From assembly GCA_028583605.1 (NCBI GenBank), contig CM053329.1, positions 15,344,148-15,408,147 on the forward strand: a stretch of 64,000 nt of DNA, read 5' to 3'. Positions 56,167-64,000 of the stretch are shown here, piece by piece; the first letter of the stretch is position 1; every line of letters begins with the position of its first letter. This stretch comes from Dastarcus helophoroides. Taxonomy: Eukaryota > Arthropoda > Insecta > Coleoptera > Bothrideridae. The translations under genes were made by a program, and so were the position numbers. Below the pieces are notes generated by a model. The model saw only the letters and a program-made list of their open reading frames with translations. It searched no databases and was not told the origin of the DNA.

Positions 56167-57603
56167 ATGGCGGCGACTTTGGAAAGTATTGCCGCCCAAC
56201 TGAATAAATTCATGGGGATGTTCCATGAATTAAAAGAAGAACTAAAGGTCGAACGTCGTAGAATCGACCAAATCTACGAAGAAAGGGATCAGTCATCGCC
56301 TATTACTGATTTCATGAGTGAAATTAGTGTAATAAGTGAGGCTCCGAGCGAGGAATCCAATGGTAAGCGCGCCCGATCTACTTCCGAGGAGGAGGAAGTT
56401 AACGACTTTCAGGAAGTCAAGAAGAAGAAAGTCAGAAGGAAGAAGGCAGCAAAGCAGCCTTCGACCCAAGGAGAAACGTCAGGAGACGAGACTCCAACAC
56501 CTTCTACTGCAAGTACGGAGGAAAAGAGGAAAAGGGGAACGACAACTCCAAAGAAGGAGTCAAAAGCAGCCCCAGCAAAGATTCCAAGAAATGAGACTGA
56601 GAAAAATACCGCCACCGACACCAAAGTTCCACCTGTTATCATCAGGGATGCAGGTAAGTGGAAACATATAAATGCTATTATGTGTTCCAGAAAGATTGGT
56701 TATACAAAGGCCAAATGCGTCTTCGAAGGAGTGCGAGTGCAACCTGCTACAGTGACCGACTTCAGAGACCTGACAAGGTTGCTAGAGAAGGAGAAAGTAC
56801 AATATCACTCATTTGCTCTTCCGGAGGAAAGGAGCGTCAAGGCAGTGGTACGAGGAATTCCAAGGGACATTTCCGAGGAAGATTTCAAGGCCGCTCTTGA
56901 AGAAGATGGGTTCAGACCCATCAATGTCAAAAGGATGAGGAATTCATTCACAAAGAAGCTTCACAACATGATGTTTGTGGAGCTTCAGCACGGTGAAGAG
57001 GAGATCTTCAAATTTGAGAAGTTGATGGGTCTGGACACTCAAGTGGAAGTTCCAAGACCGAGCAAACAGGTAAGGCAATGCCACAGGTGCCAGAGGTTTA
57101 ACCATGGGCAGAGGAATTGCCATGCTGAGGCAGTTTGCGTTAAGTGTGCTGGAAAGCACCTTAGCAAAGACTGCAAGCGTCCCAAGGACAAGCCCAAGAA
57201 ATGTGCCAACTGCGAGGGAGAACACGTAGCCTGCTACAGAGGTTGCCCCGCTTTCCTACCACCGAGAAAGCAACAGTCGACACCAAAGAAAGCTCAGGAA
57301 CAACCCAAGAGTAAAACGTCAAATTCTAAGGAAAAGCCTACGACAGCCAAGACGACAACTGCAACTACGAAGGTTTCGCCAAAACCAGAAGCTCCCAGTG
57401 CTAGGGTAAGTGGAAACACAAAATCCTACGCTTCAGTTGTTGCAGGAAACTCCAAAAAGGCCAAAACACAGAAAAATTTTTCGGAGGAAACTAATCAAGT
57501 TGTACTGGACTTGGTGAGAGTAGTCTCCGAAGCTGGAAACAGCCAAAAAGCCATTGTCTCCATAATGATGATGCTTCCAAAGATTCTCAGTCTAAAACGT
57601 TAA
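56167..57603 (+). CDS. LINE ORF1, gag-like RNA-binding protein
   Basis: 478 residues. The N-terminus (MAATLESIAAQLNKFMGMF then a Glu/Lys-rich stretch to about residue 45) looks like a coiled coil. A Lys/Glu/Thr-rich low-complexity region follows (about 65-155), then a folded RRM-like segment (KAVVRGIPRDISEEDFKAAL). Three zinc knuckles come next: CHRCQRFNHGQRNCH, CVKCAGKHLSKDC and CANCEGEHVACYRGC. The C-terminus is basic. Such proteins coat the element RNA and guide it to the nucleus. The frame is open from 56065, but I chose 56167 because ACCATGG is a strong initiation context and the 34 extra residues read through 5' UTR and the hairpin. It overlaps ORF2 by one base. Confidence 0.9.
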   Translation: MAATLESIAAQLNKFMGMFHELKEELKVERRRIDQIYEERDQSSPITDFMSEISVISEAPSEESNGKRARSTSEEEEVNDFQEVKKKKVRRKKAAKQPSTQGETSGDETPTPSTASTEEKRKRGTTTPKKESKAAPAKIPRNETEKNTATDTKVPPVIIRDAGKWKHINAIMCSRKIGYTKAKCVFEGVRVQPATVTDFRDLTRLLEKEKVQYHSFALPEERSVKAVVRGIPRDISEEDFKAALEEDGFRPINVKRMRNSFTKKLHNMMFVELQHGEEEIFKFEKLMGLDTQVEVPRPSKQVRQCHRCQRFNHGQRNCHAEAVCVKCAGKHLSKDCKRPKDKPKKCANCEGEHVACYRGCPAFLPPRKQQSTPKKAQEQPKSKTSNSKEKPTTAKTTTATTKVSPKPEAPSARVSGNTKSYASVVAGNSKKAKTQKNFSEETNQVVLDLVRVVSEAGNSQKAIVSIMMMLPKILSLKR

Positions 57604-57605
57604 TG
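57601..57605 (+). promoter_or_regulatory. TAATG stop-start junction between LINE ORFs
   Basis: The ORF1 stop TAA and ORF2 ATG share an A. In the silkworm element SART1 this pentamer is known to support termination-reinitiation, so the same coupling is inferred here. Confidence 0.75.
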
Positions 57606-60326
57606 GAGAGACGCCAAGAAAGGAAAGTAAACGAAGGAAACCCTGCTCGTCGACAGCATCTCAAGGCAGTTTTCTGGAACTGCAACGGACTCCAAGGCAA
57701 CAGGAACGAACTCGAAGTTTTCGCAAAGGAAAACGACTTGGACGTACTGATGCTGAGCGAAACCAGGATGACGTTCAGATCTAAGGATCCAAAAATCCGA
57801 GGATATGTTCTTCACCGCAGAGACAGACCAACTGGCCCAGGAGGAGGCACAGCTATTTACGTAAGTAGAAAGCTAACGCATTTTGCTGCAGGCACCCCGG
57901 AGTTGGAAAAGCTGGAAGGAATTGGAGTAACAATTCAAATGGCGCAGGGACCTCTGACGCTGGTGTCTTGTTACTCCATAACCAACGCCCTCACAGAGAC
58001 AGATTTGGCACGCATCTTCGAAATAAACAATAACAATGTTATTGTAGCCGGAGACCTTATTGCCAAAAACGTTGATTGGGGCAGCAGAGTCAACAACAAA
58101 AACGGGAGGACACTTCAAAGGTTCACAGCACAGAACGGAATCGATGTAATGGCTCCAGAAGAACCAACCCATCATCATCACGCCACAGGAATACCAGATG
58201 TCCTGGACGTTGCACTGATGAAGGATGTTCGATACACTGTCGAGTTAACATCAGTTAGTGAGCTCAGCTCAGACCACAACCCAGTGATGATGACCATCGG
58301 AGATGATCGTGGACCCAAGCCTCCAGAAACCTGCAAGAAAACAAACTGGACACAGTTCAGGGAGTATCTGGCAGCAAACCTGGAAGAGCCTGGAGAGATC
58401 AATACAAACGATGACATCAACACAGCGGTGGAAAGACTGGAAATCACCATAACAGATTCAATTCTGGCTGCGACCAAAACTTTCCGGCGTATAGAAGGAA
58501 GGGAACCACTGCCAAATCACTTGGTGGAGCTGATTAGAAGGAAAAATCGTGCCAGGAAGAGAACAAGACGGACCAATCTGCAAGCAGATAAGGCGGAAGT
58601 CAACAGGCTAATCCACGAGCTCAGGTATGAACTCAGAGAGCACAAAAATTCTAAGTTTCAGGAACACCTAAGAAGTTGCAACCTTGAAACTCCATCAGAT
58701 CTCTGGCGCACAGCCAAAGCTCTAAGAGGAGTTAGGAAACCTTTCCCTCCGATACACGGACCTCAAGGAACGGCTTACTCAGATCAGGAAAAGGCCGCAG
58801 CTTTTGCTGAGACCTTTGAACGACACTGTCAGGCCACACTTGAAGAAGTGGACTTAGATTTCGTAGATGAGGTTGAAGAAGAGGTTCAAATTCTTCAGGA
58901 GGAAGTGCCAGAAGAAGACGACATCATCCAGCCAACTACTGAGGAGGAAATCCAAAGCTTTCTGCGCAAGCTAAATGTCAAAAAGTCCCCAGGTCCAGAC
59001 GGAATTCCAAACCAAGCTTTGAAGTCTCTTCCGGACCAAGCTGTCAAATACTTTGGAGCAATAGTCAATTCCATGTTTAAAATCCGGTATTTTCCTACCA
59101 GATGGAAGACTGCAAACGTTATCTTCATTCCTAAGCCAGGTAAGGATGGGAAATTCTCCCAAAATTACAGGCCAATCAGCCTCTTATCCAACCTGGGTAA
59201 GGTGGCGGAAAGGATTTTGAGAAAACGTCTGCAGAATATCATCAGCGATCGCGACATCATTCCTAAGGAACAATTTGGATTCCAACCTATGCACTCTACC
59301 TCAGACCAACTGCTGAGAGTGGTTGAAACAATCACCCAACGCATGAACTGGAACCAGGTAGTTGGAGCTATTTTCTTCGATATCTCCAAGGCATTTGACA
59401 CAGTTTGGCATCAAGGATTAGTCTTTAAGATGCACCAGTTTGGAATACCTCTAACAATGGTTCAAATGGTAAGCTCGTTCCTGGACCAGCGCTCTTTTAG
59501 AGCAAAGGTGGGACAGGAACTATCAAACCAGTTTAGGTTACAGTATGGAGTGCCTCAAGGTTCTGCCTTGTCACCTCTGCTGTATTCTCTGTTCACAGCA
59601 GACATTCCGAGAACCAATCCAACAACCGACAACACCTTATTGGCAACTTACGCAGATGACACAGCTTTAGTGGCGTACTCTTTCAGCCCAGAAGTGGTCA
59701 CCAGACGACTTCAGGAGGCAACGGACAGTCTACTAGATTACTTTGGCCAATGGAGAATCCAAGTCAACGCAGACAAGACCCAAGCAGTCTTTTTCACTCG
59801 AAAAAGACTCCAACCATATGGACATGTAAATGTTCATGGGCAAAACGTCGACTGGAGACTTCAAGCAAAGTATCTAGGTGTCATTTTAGACAAAAGACTA
59901 ACATTCCAGGCACACATCGATTATGCAGTGTCCAAAGCTAAAATGCTGAAGGGACTGCTGCAAGCAATGATTGGTAGAAATAGTAACCTGTCCATTGGAC
60001 TTAAAGTGTTACTATACAAATCAATCATAAGACCAGCGATGACCTACGCATCTGTAGCTTGGTCACAGGCGACGGATAATCAGATGAAGAAACTCCAGGT
60101 GTTCCAGAACGTCTTTCTAAGACAAGCCATGGACGCTCCATGGTTTGTGAGAAACAATCAGCTCCACAGAGAAGCTGAACTACCTTCGGTAAGAGAATTT
60201 CTTAGGGAAATTAATTCCAGGGCGATGGTGAGAGCGGAAACGCATCCCAACGAACTAGTTCGACAGGCAGTGGATTACGATCCAGACATCCCAACCAGGA
60301 TTAGGAGACCAAGGATGGTCCTCTAG
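57603..60326 (+). CDS. LINE ORF2, endonuclease-reverse transcriptase
   Basis: 907 residues, uninterrupted. The APE-type endonuclease (about 18-235) has FWNCNGLQGN, LMLSETRM, GGGTAIYVSR and SDHNPV. Where the family has GD-x-NA, this copy reads GDLIAKNVDWGSR: Asp151 is kept but the Asn is Ile153. RT (about 455-740): KSPGPDGIPNQAL, NYRPISLLSNLGKVAE, QFGFQPMHSTSDQL, FFDISKAFDTVWH, GVPQGSALSPLLYS and TYADDTALVAY (683-686 YADD). The thumb has AKYLGVILDKRLTFQAHI. RT residues look intact, the endonuclease probably is not. Jockey clade by architecture. Confidence 0.93.
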   Translation: MERRQERKVNEGNPARRQHLKAVFWNCNGLQGNRNELEVFAKENDLDVLMLSETRMTFRSKDPKIRGYVLHRRDRPTGPGGGTAIYVSRKLTHFAAGTPELEKLEGIGVTIQMAQGPLTLVSCYSITNALTETDLARIFEINNNNVIVAGDLIAKNVDWGSRVNNKNGRTLQRFTAQNGIDVMAPEEPTHHHHATGIPDVLDVALMKDVRYTVELTSVSELSSDHNPVMMTIGDDRGPKPPETCKKTNWTQFREYLAANLEEPGEINTNDDINTAVERLEITITDSILAATKTFRRIEGREPLPNHLVELIRRKNRARKRTRRTNLQADKAEVNRLIHELRYELREHKNSKFQEHLRSCNLETPSDLWRTAKALRGVRKPFPPIHGPQGTAYSDQEKAAAFAETFERHCQATLEEVDLDFVDEVEEEVQILQEEVPEEDDIIQPTTEEEIQSFLRKLNVKKSPGPDGIPNQALKSLPDQAVKYFGAIVNSMFKIRYFPTRWKTANVIFIPKPGKDGKFSQNYRPISLLSNLGKVAERILRKRLQNIISDRDIIPKEQFGFQPMHSTSDQLLRVVETITQRMNWNQVVGAIFFDISKAFDTVWHQGLVFKMHQFGIPLTMVQMVSSFLDQRSFRAKVGQELSNQFRLQYGVPQGSALSPLLYSLFTADIPRTNPTTDNTLLATYADDTALVAYSFSPEVVTRRLQEATDSLLDYFGQWRIQVNADKTQAVFFTRKRLQPYGHVNVHGQNVDWRLQAKYLGVILDKRLTFQAHIDYAVSKAKMLKGLLQAMIGRNSNLSIGLKVLLYKSIIRPAMTYASVAWSQATDNQMKKLQVFQNVFLRQAMDAPWFVRNNQLHREAELPSVREFLREINSRAMVRAETHPNELVRQAVDYDPDIPTRIRRPRMVL

Positions 60327-60390
60327 GCTGAGACTTTAATCGTGAAAATTTTTCTGTTTTGTTTGTTCTTATGTTTCAGGCAAAACAGCT

Positions 60391-60416
60391 TACAATAGTG
60401 CTTCAGCACTATTGTA
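60391..60416 (+). promoter_or_regulatory. Hairpin in LINE 3' UTR
   Basis: TACAATAGTGC - TTCA - GCACTATTGTA: an 11-bp perfect stem with a 4-nt loop. Candidate RT recognition structure. Confidence 0.75.
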
Positions 60417-60573
60417 CTGTTCCGACGGAGGGATTGGGGGCCAAGGGCCCGGCCCGAAGAAGTAGGGGTTTTTAGTCGGTACCCGTAGTTTGAGCGGAAG
60501 TCCGACACTATCTGGGTTATCTTCCCAGGTGTGCGTAAAGCATTTTCCCCTACTTTAACAAAAAAAAAAAAAA

Positions 60574-60583
60574 GTAACCCGCT
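60574..60583 (+). repeat. Target site duplication, 3' copy
   Basis: GTAACCCGCT directly after the poly(A). Confidence 0.9.
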
Positions 60584-62190
60584 ATATCTCAGTGTTGCGA
60601 TAAGTGGCACTAAAACCGGAGACGATTGAAAAGAGAACACGATATGAAGGATAGACAGTAAAGGGCTGCCTTGAGTAGATTAAGCAATGCTTTCTTATGC
60701 AAATACTTTATGCAATTATTTTACAATTTTTCGGTTAATATTTAAATTTTAATTACAAAAAGGGCAAGACTTATTTTGTGCACATGTCAAACAGTGGTTA
60801 AAAAAGCTGTCATGAAAAAGTTTCGTTCGGTAACATCAAATTTATAGGGGTTAGATTCGGGAAATTTCGAGAAATCATAATTTTACTGATTTTTAACATT
60901 CATTTTTTAATGTTATTTTTAAAGAAATCCAAGTACGAAAATGAAATCGTTACCAAAAATGAACGTAGATATACTGGCAAAAATTTCATTTTAATTACTA
61001 ACGCATGTTTAAAAACAGTATTAAATTATTTAATATGAGAATCGATAAAATAATGAAATTATTATATTTTCTCGAACTTTTTCACTTCTAAACCCTGTAA
61101 CATTTGAGGTCGCCAAAAGCAGAAAGATATGCAATTGTAAAAAAGCAAACAAAAAATACGGATGTCATTTAAAATTTCAAAGTTCGTTACCGTAGCAATG
61201 AAACAAAAGCAGGGAAAAAGAAATTAAGGTCACCAAAATGTGGCAAATATTAACCAAAAAAAGTTTATTTAAAATATTTTGTTTTAAGTTTTTGGTTTTT
61301 TTAAGTTACAGCCAATATTCCAGACATACGTCGGACGCTGCCGTATACTTTGCATAGTTATGCCAGTTCTTAAACATCTTACTGTCTATCTCTCTCTCTA
61401 AGCCGCCAGTCTCCCGATTACGTGCCACATTTCGCCTCGCGTCGGATTACCTTACTTATACATTATCATGGTACAGGCTAATCTCGGAATCTGTGAAGTT
61501 GATTTTAATGAAACTTTTACGGAAAATTCCGAAATGTTTATTTTTCTCTAACTTTTTGTAAACTCAAAATTTCGAGAAATTTGATTATACGTTAAAATTC
61601 TGACTTAAATTTTGCCATTTTCTTATCGAAACATTTTATTCTACACTCGAAATATTTTCTTTTTAATTTTGACTCGAAGGCCGAAAATTTAATAATTTTG
61701 TAACAGTAGATTCATTTGAAACTTCGCTTTTTTCTCAACAAAAAAATTCTTTCAATTTTCACTTTTTTTCATAAAAATTTGGTTTGAAATTCCAAATTTT
61801 GACTTTGTTCATTTCTTTCGAAATTTTGACCTGAAATGTTAATTTTGATGGAGGCGACTGAAGAATTAGGAACGCCTTTGATTGAAAGTCGAAATGCCAC
61901 AAAAAAATTGACCTTATATGCGATATTTTTCTCGAAATTTCAGGAAAAACCTACGAAATGTCTAAGAAAAATGTGTTAGGGCAATTTTCACCGAGTTTTA
62001 AGTCGAAAAGTCGAGAAAAGTGTTCTACTTTTTTGTGCTACATTTTTCTCGCAGTTTTAGGGAAAAACTACGAAACGTCTAAGAAAAATGTTTGACGGAA
62101 GTTTTGACAGAGTTTAAAGTTAAAATTTCGAAGTGGACGTCGATATTCGAACACTAAATTGAATATAGGATATACTTCTTCCGGGATTAC
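60584..62190. other. AT-rich gene-free stretch
   Basis: No exon supported. From about 61500 the AAATTTCGA texture returns. Near 62168-62187 is a half copy (GGATATACTTCTTCCGGGAT) of the hairpin element at 1545-1659. Confidence 0.5.
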
Positions 62191-62192
62191 TT

Positions 62193-62384
62193 ATACAGGG
62201 TGAGTCACTAAGCGGGAATCGGTCTTTGGTAGGCGTATCGTTCAAAATATCGAAAAATGTTTCGAATAAAAGTTGTTCGAAATAAAGTTCTCCACAACCT
62301 AAAATTATTGCCAAATATGGCGGCCTTCCGGTTGCACCGAAAATGAACACAACTTTCTTATTTTAAATAAAACACCCTATGTAT
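62193..62384. mobile_element. Element bounded by TACAGGGTG and CACCCTATGTA
   Basis: Left end TACAGGGTGAGTCAC, right-hand AACACCCTATGTA; the ends are partial inverted repeats. A solo LTR begins immediately after GTAT. The region beyond the LTR continues the interrupted sequence and may lead into the transposase fragment at 63311. Confidence 0.45.
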
Positions 62385-62757
62385 TGTTACGTGCGTTGTC
62401 GGTTCGAATTGATACACGTGATAGATTATACCCACTTTATTACTGAATTAACTCGGCACACTTCAACTGAACAGTAACTCACTAATTATTTACTAATTGC
62501 TAACCAACTTATTGCACTTGCTTCTGACTGACTCGAGGGAAAGCTGACCGCCTTTTTATAGTTTTGACCGCCGGCTTCCAGAAATTTCGGCAGATAAGGC
62601 TTATCGAATGCCGAAACTTCTGGAACGCTTATCTGGCGTTTGTTTCGTTATCGCGGCCGCTTTCCCCTTATCAGAACCTTCTAGAAACTTTTTTTTTATT
62701 TACTAAATTCTACAATTCTATTCTAAATCCTCTTTCACCTATTTACATTGCGTTACA
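62385..62757 (-). mobile_element. Solo LTR of a Ty3/gypsy-type retrotransposon
   Basis: Read on the minus strand it starts TGTAACGCAATG and ends GCACGTAACA (TG...CA). It contains a TATA box (CTATAAAAAGGCGG), an initiator-like GAGTCAGTCAG about 25 nt further, and AATAAAG near the end. It is flanked by GTAT on both sides (62381-62384 and 62758-62761). 373 bp. No internal retroviral-type sequence follows, so it is a solo LTR left by recombination. Confidence 0.85.
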
Positions 62758-62761
62758 GTAT

Positions 62762-63310
62762 TTTTACATTTTTTGATTCCTTGTTAAAAATGAATATGAA
62801 TTTATTAAGACGACATAGGCCCTTAGTTGAACCGTTTTCGCGTAATTTAATTTTTTTGGTTAAATTTGACGAGTTCGGAGCTTGACGCCATTAACGATAT
62901 TTTCCACACGCAATGACTCAAAGTTGTGTGGCATACGGTTTTGGATTCAGGAAGAAATGGAGTATTTGTTTACGTCTCTGCTGTTAGCAAGATTTCTTAA
63001 ATTTCTTCACATGCGTCGACTCAATTCTTCAGTTTTTCAAACATGCATAACTTAATTTTTTCAAATGGAACCACCTATCTTGGATTATCTTATCGGATGC
63101 GAAATTAAATTACCTTTTTTTTGGTACCAGGTATTGCCACCTCCGTCCAATAATTTTTAAGAAATTAAGAATTTTGTAAAAATTTTAATTAATATCGTAT
63201 TATCGCGTTAGCCCTGGATGTCGCGGTTTTGTTTCGTTTCGTTTGTCCGGCAACAATTGACAGTTTATCTCATTATTGTCGCGAGGTCTTGGTATTAGTA
63301 CTGAAAGACA
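62762..63310. other. Region between solo LTR and transposase fragment
   Basis: No exon supported. CCCTTAGTTGAACCGTTTTC and TGGTACCAGGTATTGCCACC look like repeat-derived sequence; it may be the 5' part of the DNA transposon that starts near 62193. Confidence 0.4.
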
Positions 63311-63591
63311 ATGTTTTCTCAAGAAGAATTGGTCGATATGGTTTACGCCTTGGGCAGTGCTGACAGAAATCCATTTCTTGCCTCAAGAATTTATGCCCAA
63401 CGCTTTGCCGATCGGTGACATCCAAATTCAGCGGCATTCGCTAAATTGAGAGAGAGGTTTGAGCGAACTGGTAGCACGAAATACGAGAAAAAGGAGCGTA
63501 GAAAACCAACGACGCATGAAGAAAACCAAGTTTTAGTAGCGGCTGCTGTTGTCCAAGATCCGCATTTAAGTACCAGAATAATAAGCACGTG
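63311..63591 (+). pseudogene. DNA-transposon transposase N-terminus (helix-turn-helix), broken
   Basis: MFSQEELVDMVYALGSADRN, RIYAQRFADR, then TGA at 63416 where the family usually has a codon before HP, then NSAAFAKLRERFERTGSTKY, RRKPTTHEENQVLVAAAVVQ and DPHLSTRII. This matches the helix-turn-helix start of the Tc/mariner-like transposases (DUF4817-type) common in insect genomes, from memory. The DDE domain is absent: the sequence changes at about 63592 into a LINE. Confidence 0.7.
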
Positions 63592-64000
63592 ACCTTCGAG
63601 GAGATAGTCCGGGGAACGGTTTCTTTCGAGGAAAAGACGTGCATCACAACATATAGTAATCAGATTAGGAATCAGCGCTGAAATAAAGAAATAAACATGG
63701 ACAAGAATTATATGAGAGACGCCGACATGGAGGAGTCCTCCACAGACGAAGGAGGCAAGAGAAAAAGGGTACAAGAAGAAACCTTAACGAGAACAAAAAA
63801 AATGTCGAGAACGCCAATAAAAACAAAAACAATTGATAACGAGGATAAGCTTGATCTTATACTAAGTATGATGCAGGCTATAAAAGAAGAAATGCAAGAA
63901 ATAAAAAATGAACAGAAAAAATACAATAACGACATTAGAAAAATCCAAATCGAAAACACCAAACTAAGAGAAGAAACGAGAGAATTATAAAAGAAACGAG
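63592..64000 (+). mobile_element. Start of another non-LTR element, cut by the window end
   Basis: Sequence after the transposase break (ACCTTCGAGGAGATAGTCC) leads to an ORF with a clean ACATGG start. Probably inserted in the transposon. Confidence 0.5.
63697..63990 (+). CDS. Coiled-coil ORF of a LINE (ORF1 or N-terminal ORF)
   Basis: 97 residues: MDKNYMRDADMEESSTDEGG, a basic KRKRVQEETLTRTKK, then a Leu/Ile/Glu/Lys heptad-like coiled coil (LDLILSMMQAIKEEMQEIKN ... KLREETREL). Short coiled-coil proteins of this kind precede or open the endonuclease-RT ORF of several insect LINEs. It stops at TAA near the window end; the stop could be a mutation or frameshift in a longer ORF. Confidence 0.5.
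   Translation: MDKNYMRDADMEESSTDEGGKRKRVQEETLTRTKKMSRTPIKTKTIDNEDKLDLILSMMQAIKEEMQEIKNEQKKYNNDIRKIQIENTKLREETREL

Larger units (their letters stand above)
55913..60573 (+). mobile_element. Full-length jockey-type non-LTR retrotransposon
   Basis: Complete 4661-bp element: 5' UTR 55913-56166, ORF1 56167-57603, ORF2 57603-60326, 3' UTR with a hairpin at 60391-60416, and poly(A) of 14 bases (60560-60573). It is flanked by the 10-bp duplication GTAACCCGCT. Open ORFs and perfect duplications point to a recent insertion. No RNase H domain follows the RT, as is usual in jockey elements. Confidence 0.93.

Overview
The window looks like nuclear DNA of an insect, most likely a beetle. This rests on AT-rich sequence, spliced genes with GT-AG introns of 42 bp to 5 kb, a lola-type locus with alternative zinc-finger exons, and insect-style non-LTR retrotransposons and short inverted-repeat elements. 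The species is an inference; the protein families are well supported.

Left third (1-25.4 kb): three conserved genes. PHRF1 (RING plus PHD finger nuclear protein) lies on the minus strand, exons at 9980-10198, 8559-9308 and 2071-3310, with its 3' end outside the window. It carries two apparent one-base insertions. RpS13 (uS15) is complete on the plus strand, three exons, 11874-12538, with a 5'TOP-like tract. FNBP4 (two WW domains) is complete on the plus strand: nine exons, 16940-25342, 610 residues, every exon phase closing. PHRF1 and RpS13 are divergent and share a transposon-bearing intergenic region.

Middle (25.4-43.6 kb): two short minus-strand exons, 26446-26678 and 43075-43292, each encode a lola-type pair of zinc fingers and each open with the same splice phase, so they are probably alternative 3' exons of one lola gene whose common exons lie at higher coordinates, probably outside the window. 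Between them are a decayed LINE (27.6-33.3 kb) split by a 2.85 kb insertion and three tandem arrays: about 229 bp units at 34.4-35.5 kb, 213/250 bp units at 37-38.1 kb, and 482 bp units at 39.5-41.4 kb.

Right third (43.6-64 kb): mobile DNA. A 5'-truncated LINE with RNase H (44.5-48.0 kb) sits inside a foldback element. A full-length jockey-type LINE (55913-60573) has two open ORFs joined by TAATG, a poly(A) tail and 10-bp target duplications, but its endonuclease has lost a catalytic Asn. A solo LTR with GTAT duplications (62385-62757) is nested in another repeat. A transposase N-terminus and the start of another LINE close the window.

A foldback family, about ten copies or fragments, links the regions. 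Several copies contain a conserved segment that folds like a minimal hammerhead ribozyme (CTGAAGA, stem, GAAAC, GTT). Much of the rest is an AT-rich texture built from degenerate AAATTTCGA words with strong strand polarity. I found no tRNA, rRNA or CRISPR array.
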